The notes below the pieces were generated by a model. That model was not told where the DNA came from and did not search any database. It worked only from the letters and a program-made list of their open reading frames with translations. From the NCBI GenBank assembly GCA_910585735.1, contig CAJUEU010000002.1, positions 30,507 through 94,506 on the forward strand: 64,000 nt of DNA, in the 5' to 3' direction. The DNA is from an uncultured Oscillospiraceae bacterium (GTDB taxonomy: Bacteria; Bacillota; Clostridia; Oscillospirales; Oscillospiraceae). Made by a program: the position numbers and the translations under genes. Shown here one piece after another: positions 9,669 to 17,478 of the stretch (position 1 is the first letter of the stretch; every line of letters begins with the position of its first letter).

Positions 9669-10124
9669 ATGAAATGTCCTTTCTGCGGTTATCACGACAG
9701 TAAAGTGGTGGATTCCCGTCCTGCTGAGGACTATGTCAGTATCCGCCGGCGCCGCGAGTGTCTTTCCTGCAAAAAGCGCTTTACTACCTTTGAGGTGATG
9801 GAATCTCTTCCTGTCGTGGTGATCAAACGGGATGGAAGCCGGCAAAGCTTTGACCGCACCAAGCTGCTCAACGGCATGATTCGCGCCTGCGAAAAGCGCC
9901 CCGTCCCCTTTGAGACTCTGGAGAGGATCGCCACCGAGATTGAGCAGACGCTTCAAAATGAGATGAATCGTGAGGTTTCGTCTACCAAAATCGGTGAGAT
10001 GGTGATGGATCAATTGAAAGGGGTGGACGAGGTTGCCTATGTTCGTTTTGCCTCGGTCTATCGTCAATTTAAGGACATCAGTACTTTTATGGCTGAGCTG
10101 AGCAAGCTTTTGGAAGAGAAATAA
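9669..10124 (+). CDS. nrdR: Transcriptional repressor NrdR
   Basis: NrdR is the nucleotide-sensing repressor of ribonucleotide reductase genes. The 151-residue protein starts with a zinc ribbon (Cys3, Cys6, Cys31, Cys34, with the RRRRECLSCKKRFTTFE signature) and continues into an ATP-cone domain (about residues 46-136) that binds ATP/dATP. TTAGGAG lies upstream of the ATG with normal spacing. Length and order of parts are standard. It has its own putative promoter, and a strong terminator follows, so it is likely a single-gene unit. No ribonucleotide reductase gene is in the window. Confidence 0.97.
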   Translation: MKCPFCGYHDSKVVDSRPAEDYVSIRRRRECLSCKKRFTTFEVMESLPVVVIKRDGSRQSFDRTKLLNGMIRACEKRPVPFETLERIATEIEQTLQNEMNREVSSTKIGEMVMDQLKGVDEVAYVRFASVYRQFKDISTFMAELSKLLEEK

Positions 10125-10133
10125 ATACATAGC

Positions 10134-10167
10134 AAAAAACACAGAGGCTTTTTGCCTCTGTGTTTTT
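10134..10167. terminator. Bidirectional terminator between nrdR and the DUF4363 gene
   Basis: AAAAACACAGAGGC (10135-10148) pairs with GCCTCTGTGTTTTT (10154-10167) across a short T-rich loop, giving U-tracts in both directions. It separates the convergent nrdR and DUF4363 genes. Confidence 0.9.
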
Positions 10168-10169
10168 CA

Positions 10170-10550
10170 TTAAAAAATGTTTTTCAGGGTGAGCTGTTCC
10201 GCCTCCGCCAAAAGCTCCAGGCCCGCAATCAGCTTGGCATTGGCGGCGGAATATTCACCGCCCTCCTGACATTCAATAAATTCGGAAACCTCCCGAAACG
10301 CCATATAAACAGAATCTGTTTCACTATGGCGAAGGGTGATGTGGAGATAAAAGTCTCTATTGATCCATTTTTTATGGGCGGTCTGTGTCAATTCTTTGGC
10401 GCCGGTCCAATCTCCCTGTTCCGCGTTCTCTTCCGCTGCCTCCAAAAGCGCGGTGAGGTCGGAGGAAAACACCTCAATACTGGTGCTGTGAAGCAGGGTG
10501 GCGGAAAAGAGCAGGATCAGGATAGCAAGTGCGATCCCTATTCGTTTCAT
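10170..10550 (-). CDS. DUF4363 family protein
   Basis: This 126-residue protein has one N-terminal hydrophobic segment (residues about 4-20, uncleaved anchor or signal) and then an all-helical, Glu/Ala-rich soluble part. The latter contains AEENAEQGDW, a KKW, a HITLRHSETDSV stretch and a terminal LTLKNIF, the pattern of DUF4363. The function of the family is unknown. Its ATG overlaps the stop of the YetF-like gene by 4 bases (ATGA), so the two are translationally coupled. It is probably exposed outside the membrane (inference). Confidence 0.8.
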   Translation of the reverse strand: MKRIGIALAILILLFSATLLHSTSIEVFSSDLTALLEAAEENAEQGDWTGAKELTQTAHKKWINRDFYLHITLRHSETDSVYMAFREVSEFIECQEGGEYSAANAKLIAGLELLAEAEQLTLKNIF

Positions 10551-11227
10551 GCTTGTATCTCCTTTGGCGCAAAGTAGATCTGACCGGCCTCATCCACAGA
10601 TAAAAGATAAACTTCCTTTGGACTTTTGGCGCCCTTTGCCTTCAACTGCTTTTCCAGCCAAGAATTGTTATAGCCCCGAAGCTTCAAATTGTGTTCCAGG
10701 ACCCGTCCGTCATTGATAATAATAAGAGGTAGGCCAGCCTCTTGGATCGTTATTGCCATATCCTTTGCCGCAGGGGGTTTTTGGTCGGCGTAGGGAAGTA
10801 CGGAAATCTGCCCATTGGTCTCCAATATGGCGTACTTGACTGTTGAGATGTCAGTGATTCCCTTCATACGAAGTTCTTCCATTAATTCATCCACAGTGAA
10901 ACGGTTTTTCGCCATCTCTTTTTGATGGAGAGTTCCGTTCTCCACAATGATAGATGGTCTTCCGCAAAGCAGAGCGCGAAAGGTAACGCTCTTCATGGTG
11001 AGGACGGAGATGATCATGGTGATACAGAGAAGCGTAAGGATCGGGATGATCCCCGAAAGTAGAGGGATCCCAAAGTCCTGCATAGGGACAGCGGCCAGAT
11101 CGGCAATCAAAAGAGCCAGAACCAGCTCGGAGGGCTCCAGCTCACCAACCTGGCGTTTGCCCATGAGCCGTACTCCGGCAATAATAAGCAGATAAAGAAT
11201 AATAGTTCGAACAAATGCTATGATCAC
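10547..11227 (-). CDS. YetF/DUF421 family membrane protein
   Basis: This 226-residue protein begins with about three membrane helices (VRTIILYLLIIAGVRLMGKRQVGEL, split by the conserved GKRQ), followed by a cytosolic two-part domain with RPSIIVENG, the DUF421 hallmark, and a second alpha/beta unit with GLPLIIINDGRVLEHNL. In Bacillus, YetF-type proteins are linked to spore and phosphatidylserine-related functions, but no molecular activity is certain. Start choice: GTG 11227 has GGGAGG seven bases upstream; an in-frame TTG at 11242 has none. It forms a coupled pair with DUF4363, an arrangement known from other spore formers. Confidence 0.88.
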   Translation of the reverse strand: MIIAFVRTIILYLLIIAGVRLMGKRQVGELEPSELVLALLIADLAAVPMQDFGIPLLSGIIPILTLLCITMIISVLTMKSVTFRALLCGRPSIIVENGTLHQKEMAKNRFTVDELMEELRMKGITDISTVKYAILETNGQISVLPYADQKPPAAKDMAITIQEAGLPLIIINDGRVLEHNLKLRGYNNSWLEKQLKAKGAKSPKEVYLLSVDEAGQIYFAPKEIQA

Positions 11228-11340
11228 GGGATACCCTCCCAAACTATTTCTTTTGTCAGTATGCCCCTCTTTTTCTCGGATATGACCGAGAGTTCCAAAG
11301 AATTGAATATAAAACTGGGCAAATTTTTGAAAAATTTTTA

Positions 11341-11369
11341 TTGTAAAGCAGGTGGATTTGCGATAAAAT
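11341..11369 (+). promoter_or_regulatory. Promoter of the three-gene unit starting at 11404
   Basis: TTGTAA at 11341-11346 and TAAAAT at 11364-11369 are separated by 17 bases. They lie 35 bases before the start codon, in the divergent gap behind yetF. Confidence 0.6.
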
Positions 11370-11403
11370 CAAATAGAACATTTTAGGGAAAGGGAGTCGG
11401 GCG

Positions 11404-12066
11404 ATGAGACGAAGGATACTGCCGTTTGACGTTTGGCTTTGCTTGCTTTTAGCGGCTTTGGCCGCATGGGGAACTGGTGCCTTGGCGGAACAGCTCGCTC
11501 AAAAGGCATATGAAAAAGAGGTGGCCGCTCACGCTCCCGTAGCGGGACAGATCGGCGGACCGGTGGGGGAATCGGCCTTCCATGCCCAGAGTGTTTCTGA
11601 CCTTCTTACTCATGATACCTTTACGGTTCCTTCTCATGGAATTGAATACAGAAATAGAGGCGCCGGCTATTATGATGGAAAATATTTTCAGGCGTTGACC
11701 TTGCCCTCTGGTGAGCTTGTGGCCGCCTGGATCAATGAGGAAAGCGTACAATTGATTGACGGGACCGACTATTTTACTTCGAATAAGCTTTTGCCCTTGG
11801 GGCGGGTCGTGTTTGAGGATCTGTCACAAAATCAGACGTTTTTGGATCAGATCCAATTTCGGGAGCCCTTGAGCCGAACTGATTTTTATGTGGACATGGT
11901 GGGAGAGACAGCGGTCCTTGCTGAGGACCAGGCCATAGAGATACCCAAGCTTGTAACGCAGCTCTTGACTGTCATTATTTTGTTTCCAATTCTTCACGCC
12001 ATTGGATCAAAGCTTGGACTGTTTCCGGCTTATTTCGCGAAAAAGAAAAAAGTAGAATGGGAATAA
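11404..12066 (+). CDS. Unrecognised membrane protein with two terminal helices
   Basis: I do not recognise a family with certainty. The 220-residue protein has one membrane helix near the N terminus (about residues 8-27) and another near the C terminus (about 180-203), with a 150-residue extracytoplasmic-looking domain between them. It ends in a basic/acidic tail (AKKKKVEWE). The middle part mentions no obvious catalytic motif; it contains GIEYRNRGAGYYDGKYF and a beta-rich LPSGELVAAWI stretch. AAAGGGAG precedes the ATG. Two more small genes follow within 25 bases, so the three form one transcription unit just before guaA. The topology suggests a surface or envelope role (inference only). Confidence 0.7.
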   Translation: MRRRILPFDVWLCLLLAALAAWGTGALAEQLAQKAYEKEVAAHAPVAGQIGGPVGESAFHAQSVSDLLTHDTFTVPSHGIEYRNRGAGYYDGKYFQALTLPSGELVAAWINEESVQLIDGTDYFTSNKLLPLGRVVFEDLSQNQTFLDQIQFREPLSRTDFYVDMVGETAVLAEDQAIEIPKLVTQLLTVIILFPILHAIGSKLGLFPAYFAKKKKVEWE

Positions 12067-12085
12067 AAGAAAAAGGATGATACCC

Positions 12086-12667
12086 ATGGAAAATACAGAA
12101 AGAATTCAAAAAATCAACTGGTTTTATCTCTTTTTGAATACCCTTGGTCCGGCTGTGTTTATGGTAGGAATGATTGCCTTGGGCGTTGCGCTTCCCCAGC
12201 AGTTTGGCCTTCTCTGCGCCTTTATCGGCTTTGGCGGCGCTGTTCTCTGGTGGAGCTTTCTGGGGCACAGGCAATATGAAAAGAAACGGGATCACCGGAT
12301 CAATGCGCTGACAGAGCAGGGCTTTACCTGCAATCATATTTTCCACTCGGAGGGAAACTCCTTGATCGTGGACCTTGCGCACGGGCAGGTAGCTTTGATT
12401 TTTCGGTGGAATCCCGGTAAAACATACATTCGGCCAGCGTCCACATTGTCCGACGTTCATGTTGAGGATGGCCGAAGCGGCGGGGGACCCTTGGCCGGAA
12501 GCAGCAGGGTAAGCTTTTTGTTTCGTGTGGATGGAATAAAAATTCGGGTCAATACATTTACCTCTAATCGCCGGTGGCGGATGGACAGCGATTACATTCT
12601 TACCGGGGTCTCCAAGGCGGATATGATGGTGGAAGCCTTACGCTCTGCCGGAGCTAAGGGAAGGTAA
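12086..12667 (+). CDS. Unrecognised protein, two membrane helices plus C-terminal soluble domain
   Basis: This 193-residue protein has a hairpin of two membrane helices (about residues 12-34 and 38-58) and a cytosolic domain with several beta strands. The soluble part includes DLAHGQVALIFRWNPG and a glycine-rich SGGGPLAGSSRVSF turn, which reminds one of PH-like YcxB/bPH2 regions, though this is not firm. Start choice: ATG 12086 has AAAGGA 8 bases upstream; an ATG at 12077 lies inside that site. It is the middle gene of a three-gene unit, 19 bases after its partner and 5 bases before the next. Confidence 0.7.
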   Translation: MENTERIQKINWFYLFLNTLGPAVFMVGMIALGVALPQQFGLLCAFIGFGGAVLWWSFLGHRQYEKKRDHRINALTEQGFTCNHIFHSEGNSLIVDLAHGQVALIFRWNPGKTYIRPASTLSDVHVEDGRSGGGPLAGSSRVSFLFRVDGIKIRVNTFTSNRRWRMDSDYILTGVSKADMMVEALRSAGAKGR

Positions 12668-12672
12668 AAGCG

Positions 12673-13014
12673 ATGTTTCGAAAAATTCGGCGGCTTTTTC
12701 AGGATGACTTGTGCAGCGATTGCGCTTCCAAGATGGAAATGACCCGGAAGCAGCTGTATGCCATGCCCACACAGTGGGTTGGGCACTATGTTCCTCATAC
12801 AGATGCGGAGTTCTACAAAAGGAACCTGACCTTGGTGAAAAAGAAAGCCGATATTCCTGTTGGGATGTATGCCTGTGGGCTTATCGCCTATCGGTGTCCC
12901 CAATGTGGCCATCGTACCGTTAAGGCTTCCATATTTCTTCCTGTGAGAGGAGAAGAGAAAATGGAACAGACCCTTTATTTTAATCAAGGAGAGCTGCGGA
13001 TTTGGCCAGATTGA
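12673..13014 (+). CDS. Small unrecognised protein with a probable zinc-binding cysteine set
   Basis: The 113-residue protein has no membrane segment. It carries CSDC (Cys14, Cys17) near the start and CPQC followed by GH in the second half, a spacing that could bind one zinc ion in a ribbon fold. It is basic in the first third. No family is recognised. GGAAGG lies upstream of the ATG. It closes the three-gene unit beginning at 11404, and guaA begins 31 bases later, so read-through into guaA is likely. A nucleic-acid or protein-contact role is possible but unsupported. Confidence 0.65.
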   Translation: MFRKIRRLFQDDLCSDCASKMEMTRKQLYAMPTQWVGHYVPHTDAEFYKRNLTLVKKKADIPVGMYACGLIAYRCPQCGHRTVKASIFLPVRGEEKMEQTLYFNQGELRIWPD

Positions 13015-13045
13015 GCGGATCAGATTGATTACGGAGGATTAAAGT

Positions 13046-14587
13046 ATGGCCCACGAACGTATTCTGGTACTTGATTTTGGCGGACAATATAATCAGCTGA
13101 TCGCACGGCGTGTGCGGGAATGCAGTGTATATTGTGAGGTAAAGCCATATACCACACCCATTTCTGAAATCAAGGCTTTTTCGCCGATCGGTATTATTTT
13201 TACCGGCGGTCCGGGCAGTGTATATGCTCCCGATTCTCCCCAGGCAGATCCTGAGCTGTTCCATCTGGGGATCCCCATTTTGGGTATTTGTTATGGCTGT
13301 CAGCTCCTGGCTCATAATTTGGGCGGACGGGTCACGGCAGCCCAAAGAGATTCGGCGAGGGAATTTGGAAAAACCGAAACCTCCTTTGATACAACCTGTA
13401 AGCTGTTTCGGGGGCTTCCGCCCCAGGGAACCAGTTGGATGAGCCACGGAGATTATATGGAAAAGGTACCCGACGGCTTTTCTCTTGTCGCTCATTCCGA
13501 AGCCTGTCCCACTGTAGCCATATGCAATGAGTCAAAGGGATTTTATGGGGTTCAGTTCCATCCTGAGGTCAATCACACCGAGAACGGAACGGCCATGATC
13601 CGAAATTTTCTTTATGAGGTCTGCGGCGCCAGCGGTGATTGGACCATGGGGGATTATAAATCGACCGCGATTGAGAAGATACGGGAGACAGTGGGGAAGG
13701 GTAAGGTACTGCTGGCTCTCTCGGGAGGCGTGGATTCCTCTGTTGCGGCAGCGTTAATGGCCGAGGCGATCGGAGAACAATTGACCTGTGTTTTTGTGGA
13801 TCACGGTCTGATGCGCCTGAACGAAGGTGACGAGGTGGAAGCCGCTTTTTCAAAGTGGAATCTTAACTTTGTCAGGGCGAATGTAGAAGAATTATTTCTT
13901 TCCAAGCTAAAAGGCATAACAGAGCCGGAGAAAAAACGGAAGCTGATCGGAGAAGAGTTCATTCGGGTTTTTGAGACAGAGGCAAAAAAGATAGGTACGG
14001 TAGATTATCTTTGTCAGGGAACCATCTATCCTGATGTGATCGAATCAGGAGCAGGAAATGCCGCCGTCATCAAAAGTCATCACAACGTAGGCGGACTTCC
14101 TGATTATGTGGACTTTAAGGAGATCATCGAGCCCCTGCGAATGCTGTTTAAGGATGAGGTCCGCCAGCTTGGCCGGGAGTTGGGTTTACCCGAATATCTG
14201 GTGATGCGGCAGCCCTTTCCGGGGCCCGGTCTTGCCATTCGGGTGATTGGTGAGGTCACGAAGGAAAAATTGACGACCTTGCGGTTCGCTGATTTCATCT
14301 TTCGGGATGAAATTTCTAAGGCCGGCCTTGAGCAAACGATGAGCCAATATTTTGCGGTGCTGACCAATGTGCAGTCGGTGGGAGTCATGGGGGATGGACG
14401 AACCTATGATTATACTCTGGCCCTTCGTAGCGTGACTACCTCTGATTTCATGACTGCCGACTGGACAAGGATCCCTTATGAGGTCCTGGACAGAATCAGT
14501 GTACGGATCGTCAATGAGGTGCCCCATATCAATCGAATCGTTTATGATATTACATCAAAGCCCCCATCTACCATTGAGTGGGAATAA
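13046..14587 (+). CDS. guaA: GMP synthase, glutamine-hydrolysing (full length)
   Basis: GuaA converts XMP, ATP and glutamine to GMP. The 513-residue protein has the usual three parts. The class I glutaminase carries Cys82 in ILGICYGCQ with the catalytic HPE in VQFHPEV. The ATP-pyrophosphatase carries SGGVDSS at 226-232. The C-terminal dimerisation domain carries QPFPGPGLAIR and ends in STIEWE. CGGAGG lies upstream of the ATG. No purine riboswitch fits in the 31-base gap before it, so expression probably comes from the preceding unit. A second, shorter GMP synthase starts 20 bases downstream, which is the odd point of this locus. Confidence 0.98.
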   Translation: MAHERILVLDFGGQYNQLIARRVRECSVYCEVKPYTTPISEIKAFSPIGIIFTGGPGSVYAPDSPQADPELFHLGIPILGICYGCQLLAHNLGGRVTAAQRDSAREFGKTETSFDTTCKLFRGLPPQGTSWMSHGDYMEKVPDGFSLVAHSEACPTVAICNESKGFYGVQFHPEVNHTENGTAMIRNFLYEVCGASGDWTMGDYKSTAIEKIRETVGKGKVLLALSGGVDSSVAAALMAEAIGEQLTCVFVDHGLMRLNEGDEVEAAFSKWNLNFVRANVEELFLSKLKGITEPEKKRKLIGEEFIRVFETEAKKIGTVDYLCQGTIYPDVIESGAGNAAVIKSHHNVGGLPDYVDFKEIIEPLRMLFKDEVRQLGRELGLPEYLVMRQPFPGPGLAIRVIGEVTKEKLTTLRFADFIFRDEISKAGLEQTMSQYFAVLTNVQSVGVMGDGRTYDYTLALRSVTTSDFMTADWTRIPYEVLDRISVRIVNEVPHINRIVYDITSKPPSTIEWE

Positions 14588-14606
14588 AAAAACAGGAGAA
14601 TTGGAT

Positions 14607-15590
14607 ATGGAAAACAACAACAAGAGACCGGAAACTATGGTTCGCATTGCTACAAAGTCTTTGGCTGACGCTTTTATTGAGGAACAAGTCCATGCAATAC
14701 AGGAGCAGGTAGGAAGCAAAAAGGTATTGCTGGCCCTTTCCGGCGGGGTGGATTCCTCTGTGGTGGCCGCCCTGCTGATCAAAGCCATCGGTAAGCAGCT
14801 GGTATGCGTCCATGTAAATCATGGGCTTCTCCGAAAGGGGGAGCCTGAGCAGGTGGTCCAGGTGTTCCGTGACGAGATGGATGCCAATTTGGTTTATGTG
14901 GACGCGGTGGACCGTTTTCTGGATAAGCTTGCCGGTGTGGCAGAGCCTGAAAAGAAGCGGAAGATCATCGGCGCCGAGTTTATCCGTGTGTTCGAGGAGG
15001 AAGCCCGGAAGCTGGAAGGGATCGAGTTCCTGGCCCAGGGGACCATTTATCCCGACATCATTGAGAGCGATGGGGTGAAGGCCCATCACAATGTGGGAGG
15101 ACTTCCCGATGACCTGCAGTTTGAGCTGGTGGAGCCCCTGAAGTTCCTCTATAAGGATGAAGTTCGTGTGGTTGGGAAAGCCTTGGGGCTTCCTGACGGG
15201 ATGGTCTATCGGCAGCCCTTCCCGGGTCCTGGCCTGGGCGTCCGCTGCTTGGGGGCTATTACCCGTGACCGTTTGGAGGCCGTTCGGGAGTCTGACGCTA
15301 TCCTTCGCGAGGAGTTTACAAAGAACGGGCTGGAGGGGAAGGTGTGGCAGTATTTTACCGCGATCCCTGATTTTCGGTCTGTAGGCGTGAAGAACGGGCA
15401 GCGCACCTATGCCTATCCTGTGATCATTCGCGCGGTCAATACCACCGACGCCATGGCCGCTACTGTGGAGGATGTGCCTTTCGCTCTGCTGCAGCATATC
15501 ACCCAGCGGATCACCACCGAGGTGGAGGGTGTCAACCGGGTGCTGTATGACCTGACACCCAAGCCTTCGGGGACCATCGAGTGGGAATAG
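14607..15590 (+). CDS. Second GMP synthase lacking the glutaminase domain (ATP-PPase subunit only)
   Basis: The 327-residue protein aligns with the last two domains of GuaA. It has the P-loop SGGVDSS at 45-51, an intact QGTIYPDIIES stretch, the QPFPGPGLGVR signature and the same terminal GTIEWE. There is no class I glutaminase domain and no upstream frame that could supply one. It should therefore use free ammonia or borrow a glutaminase in trans, as archaeal GuaAa/GuaAb pairs do. Start: ATG 14607 with AGGAG at 14594-14598. By eye it uses more G/C-ending codons than the first copy, as highly expressed genes of this window do. The two copies differ too much to be a recent duplication. Confidence 0.9.
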   Translation: MENNNKRPETMVRIATKSLADAFIEEQVHAIQEQVGSKKVLLALSGGVDSSVVAALLIKAIGKQLVCVHVNHGLLRKGEPEQVVQVFRDEMDANLVYVDAVDRFLDKLAGVAEPEKKRKIIGAEFIRVFEEEARKLEGIEFLAQGTIYPDIIESDGVKAHHNVGGLPDDLQFELVEPLKFLYKDEVRVVGKALGLPDGMVYRQPFPGPGLGVRCLGAITRDRLEAVRESDAILREEFTKNGLEGKVWQYFTAIPDFRSVGVKNGQRTYAYPVIIRAVNTTDAMAATVEDVPFALLQHITQRITTEVEGVNRVLYDLTPKPSGTIEWE

Positions 15591-16216
15591 AGGCTGACTA
15601 CCTGAAGGATCCCTGTGGAACCTCATCTCTGCCATATTGGAAAAGCTTGATGGTAAGGATCCCGGAATCAATGCGGATATTACGGGAGGATGAATTCAGG
15701 GATGAGATGCTGGAACGCTACCTGGATGAGACTTACTTCAAGCTGAGACATGGCCTGTCGGAGCTAAAAAGAGAAGTGCTCCCCGCCGGTTTTCGATTGA
15801 CCAAGGCAGCGCCCGAAAATCTTGCCAGGCACATTTCCATATGCTATGACAGAGAAGGGATCACAGCTCAGGAGCTTGAGAGGTTACAGGAGCATTTTAC
15901 TTACGATTCGGCACTATGGATCGCTTTGGAGGATATAGCTTCCAATGAGCTTGTGGCCAGTGGGATCGCAGGGCTGGATCAGAATATTGGTGAGGGAATA
16001 CTGGAATGGATCCAGGTGTCCCCAGCCTATCGGAGAAGAGGGCTGGGAAGGTATTTGGTTTGTGAGTTGCTGAGCCGGATGGAAGGCAAAGCCGACTTTG
16101 TTACCGTATCCGGGCAGGTCAACAATCAGAGTAGGCCTGAGCTTTTATATGAGTCCTGTGGTTTTCAGGATCGTGTGGTATGGCATATACTTACTCGTAA
16201 GGAAAAAAGCACATAG
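15581..16216 (+). CDS. GNAT family N-acetyltransferase
   Basis: The 211-residue protein has a clostridial N-terminal extension (YLKDPCGTSSLPYWK) followed by a GNAT fold. The acetyl-CoA loop is visible as VSPAYRRRGLGRYLV, i.e. the RxxGxG/A motif, with the preceding strand EGILEWIQV. The substrate is unknown. It starts with GTG at 15581, inside the last codons of the second GMP synthase (10-base overlap), with only a weak GGGGA site, so it probably relies on translational coupling. Its co-expression with purine genes may be positional only. Confidence 0.8.
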   Translation: MGIEADYLKDPCGTSSLPYWKSLMVRIPESMRILREDEFRDEMLERYLDETYFKLRHGLSELKREVLPAGFRLTKAAPENLARHISICYDREGITAQELERLQEHFTYDSALWIALEDIASNELVASGIAGLDQNIGEGILEWIQVSPAYRRRGLGRYLVCELLSRMEGKADFVTVSGQVNNQSRPELLYESCGFQDRVVWHILTRKEKST

Positions 16217-16255
16217 TCCGGAGCAGAATTATCTTCTTAAAAAGGGGGCTGTACC

Positions 16256-17464
16256 ATGAAAGAGCTTTCTGTCATCGCAAAAAACGTGCAGGCCTCGCCT
16301 ACAATGGCAATAGACGCCATGTTCAAGCAGTTGAAGGCCGAGGGGCAGGATGTGATCGGTTTTGCCGCTGGAGAGCCTGATTTCAATACGCCGGACCACA
16401 TCAAGGAGGCAGCTATTCAGGCGATCAAGGAGAATTTCACCCGCTACACTCCAGCTTCCGGCATTTTAGAACTGAAGCAGGCTGTATGCGATAGAGTCCG
16501 TGAGAACCTGGGCGCCGAGGCAGCCTACACACCTGAGCAGGTGGTAGTATCCAGCGGCGCCAAGCACATTCTCTATCTGGCGCTGCGTACTGTTATCTCC
16601 CCCGGGGATGAGGTCGTGATCCCCACGCCTGGCTATGTGAGTTACTTTGAGCTGGTGCGTATGGTAGGAGGCATACCGATCATTCTCCCCACTACCGAAG
16701 AAAGTGGATTTAAGCCATCTGCCGAAGAACTTGAGGCTGTTGTTACCCCAAAAACCAAGGCTGTGATTTTCAACTCTCCCTGTAACCCTACAGGTGCGGT
16801 ATACGAGGAGGAAAGACTACGCTCTTTGGCGGATGTATGTGTGAAACACGATCTTTATATCCTTTCTGATGAGATCTATGATTGTCTCGTCTACGGTGAG
16901 AAACCCTATACCAGTATGGCAGTCCTGGGCCCCCAGGTCCGGGAGCGGCTGATCCTGGTGAACGGAGTTTCCAAGGCCTATGCCATGACCGGCTGGCGAA
17001 TCGGGTATGCTTTGACCACAGAGGAGATCGCCAAGATCATGTCCAACTATGTCAGCCAGTCCACCGGGTCACCCTGCGCGGTTTCCCAGAGGGCGGCAGT
17101 GGAGGGAGTGACAGCTTCTCAGGAGTTGGTGGGTACCATGCGGATGGCCTTTCAGGAGCGGAGAGATTATATGGTCTCCCGGATCAACGCCATAGAAGGA
17201 GTCAGTTGTATCCTGCCGGAGGGTGCCTTCTATGTGATGATGAACATCAAGAAGCTTTTGGGGATGACCATTGGCGGGGTTAAAATCGAGAGCGGGGAGG
17301 ACTTTGCGAAAGCCTTTTTGACCCAGGGGAAAGTAGCGTTGATCCCAGGGGAAGGCTTTTGCGCCCCCGGTTATGTTCGCTGGACCTACGCGGCTTCTAT
17401 GGAGAATATCAAAGAGGGAATGGACCGTCTGGAGCGGTTCCTTGCGCAGAGCACTGATAGATAA
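16256..17464 (+). CDS. Class I/II pyridoxal-phosphate aminotransferase (aspartate aminotransferase type)
   Basis: This fold-type I aminotransferase of 402 residues resembles the AspC/PatA/DapL-like group of Firmicutes. Lys240 in NGVSKAYAMTGWRIGYA is the expected Schiff-base lysine. The PLP-phosphate and carboxylate contacts are visible as SSGAKH, FNSPCNPTGAVY and SDEIYD. The N-terminal AAGEPDFNTPDH and a C-terminal Arg in YVRWTYAAS contact the substrate carboxylate in the family. The exact amino acid used cannot be read from sequence. purB follows after 14 bases; since PurB also acts on aspartate-derived compounds, the pairing is suggestive. Confidence 0.9.
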   Translation: MKELSVIAKNVQASPTMAIDAMFKQLKAEGQDVIGFAAGEPDFNTPDHIKEAAIQAIKENFTRYTPASGILELKQAVCDRVRENLGAEAAYTPEQVVVSSGAKHILYLALRTVISPGDEVVIPTPGYVSYFELVRMVGGIPIILPTTEESGFKPSAEELEAVVTPKTKAVIFNSPCNPTGAVYEEERLRSLADVCVKHDLYILSDEIYDCLVYGEKPYTSMAVLGPQVRERLILVNGVSKAYAMTGWRIGYALTTEEIAKIMSNYVSQSTGSPCAVSQRAAVEGVTASQELVGTMRMAFQERRDYMVSRINAIEGVSCILPEGAFYVMMNIKKLLGMTIGGVKIESGEDFAKAFLTQGKVALIPGEGFCAPGYVRWTYAASMENIKEGMDRLERFLAQSTDR

Positions 17465-17478
17465 AAGGAGGCACAATT

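Noticed and set aside
14478..14606. Upstream extension of the second GMP synthase frame into guaA
   Set aside because: The extension is out of frame with guaA and overlaps its coding end; ATG 14607 has a proper ribosome site.
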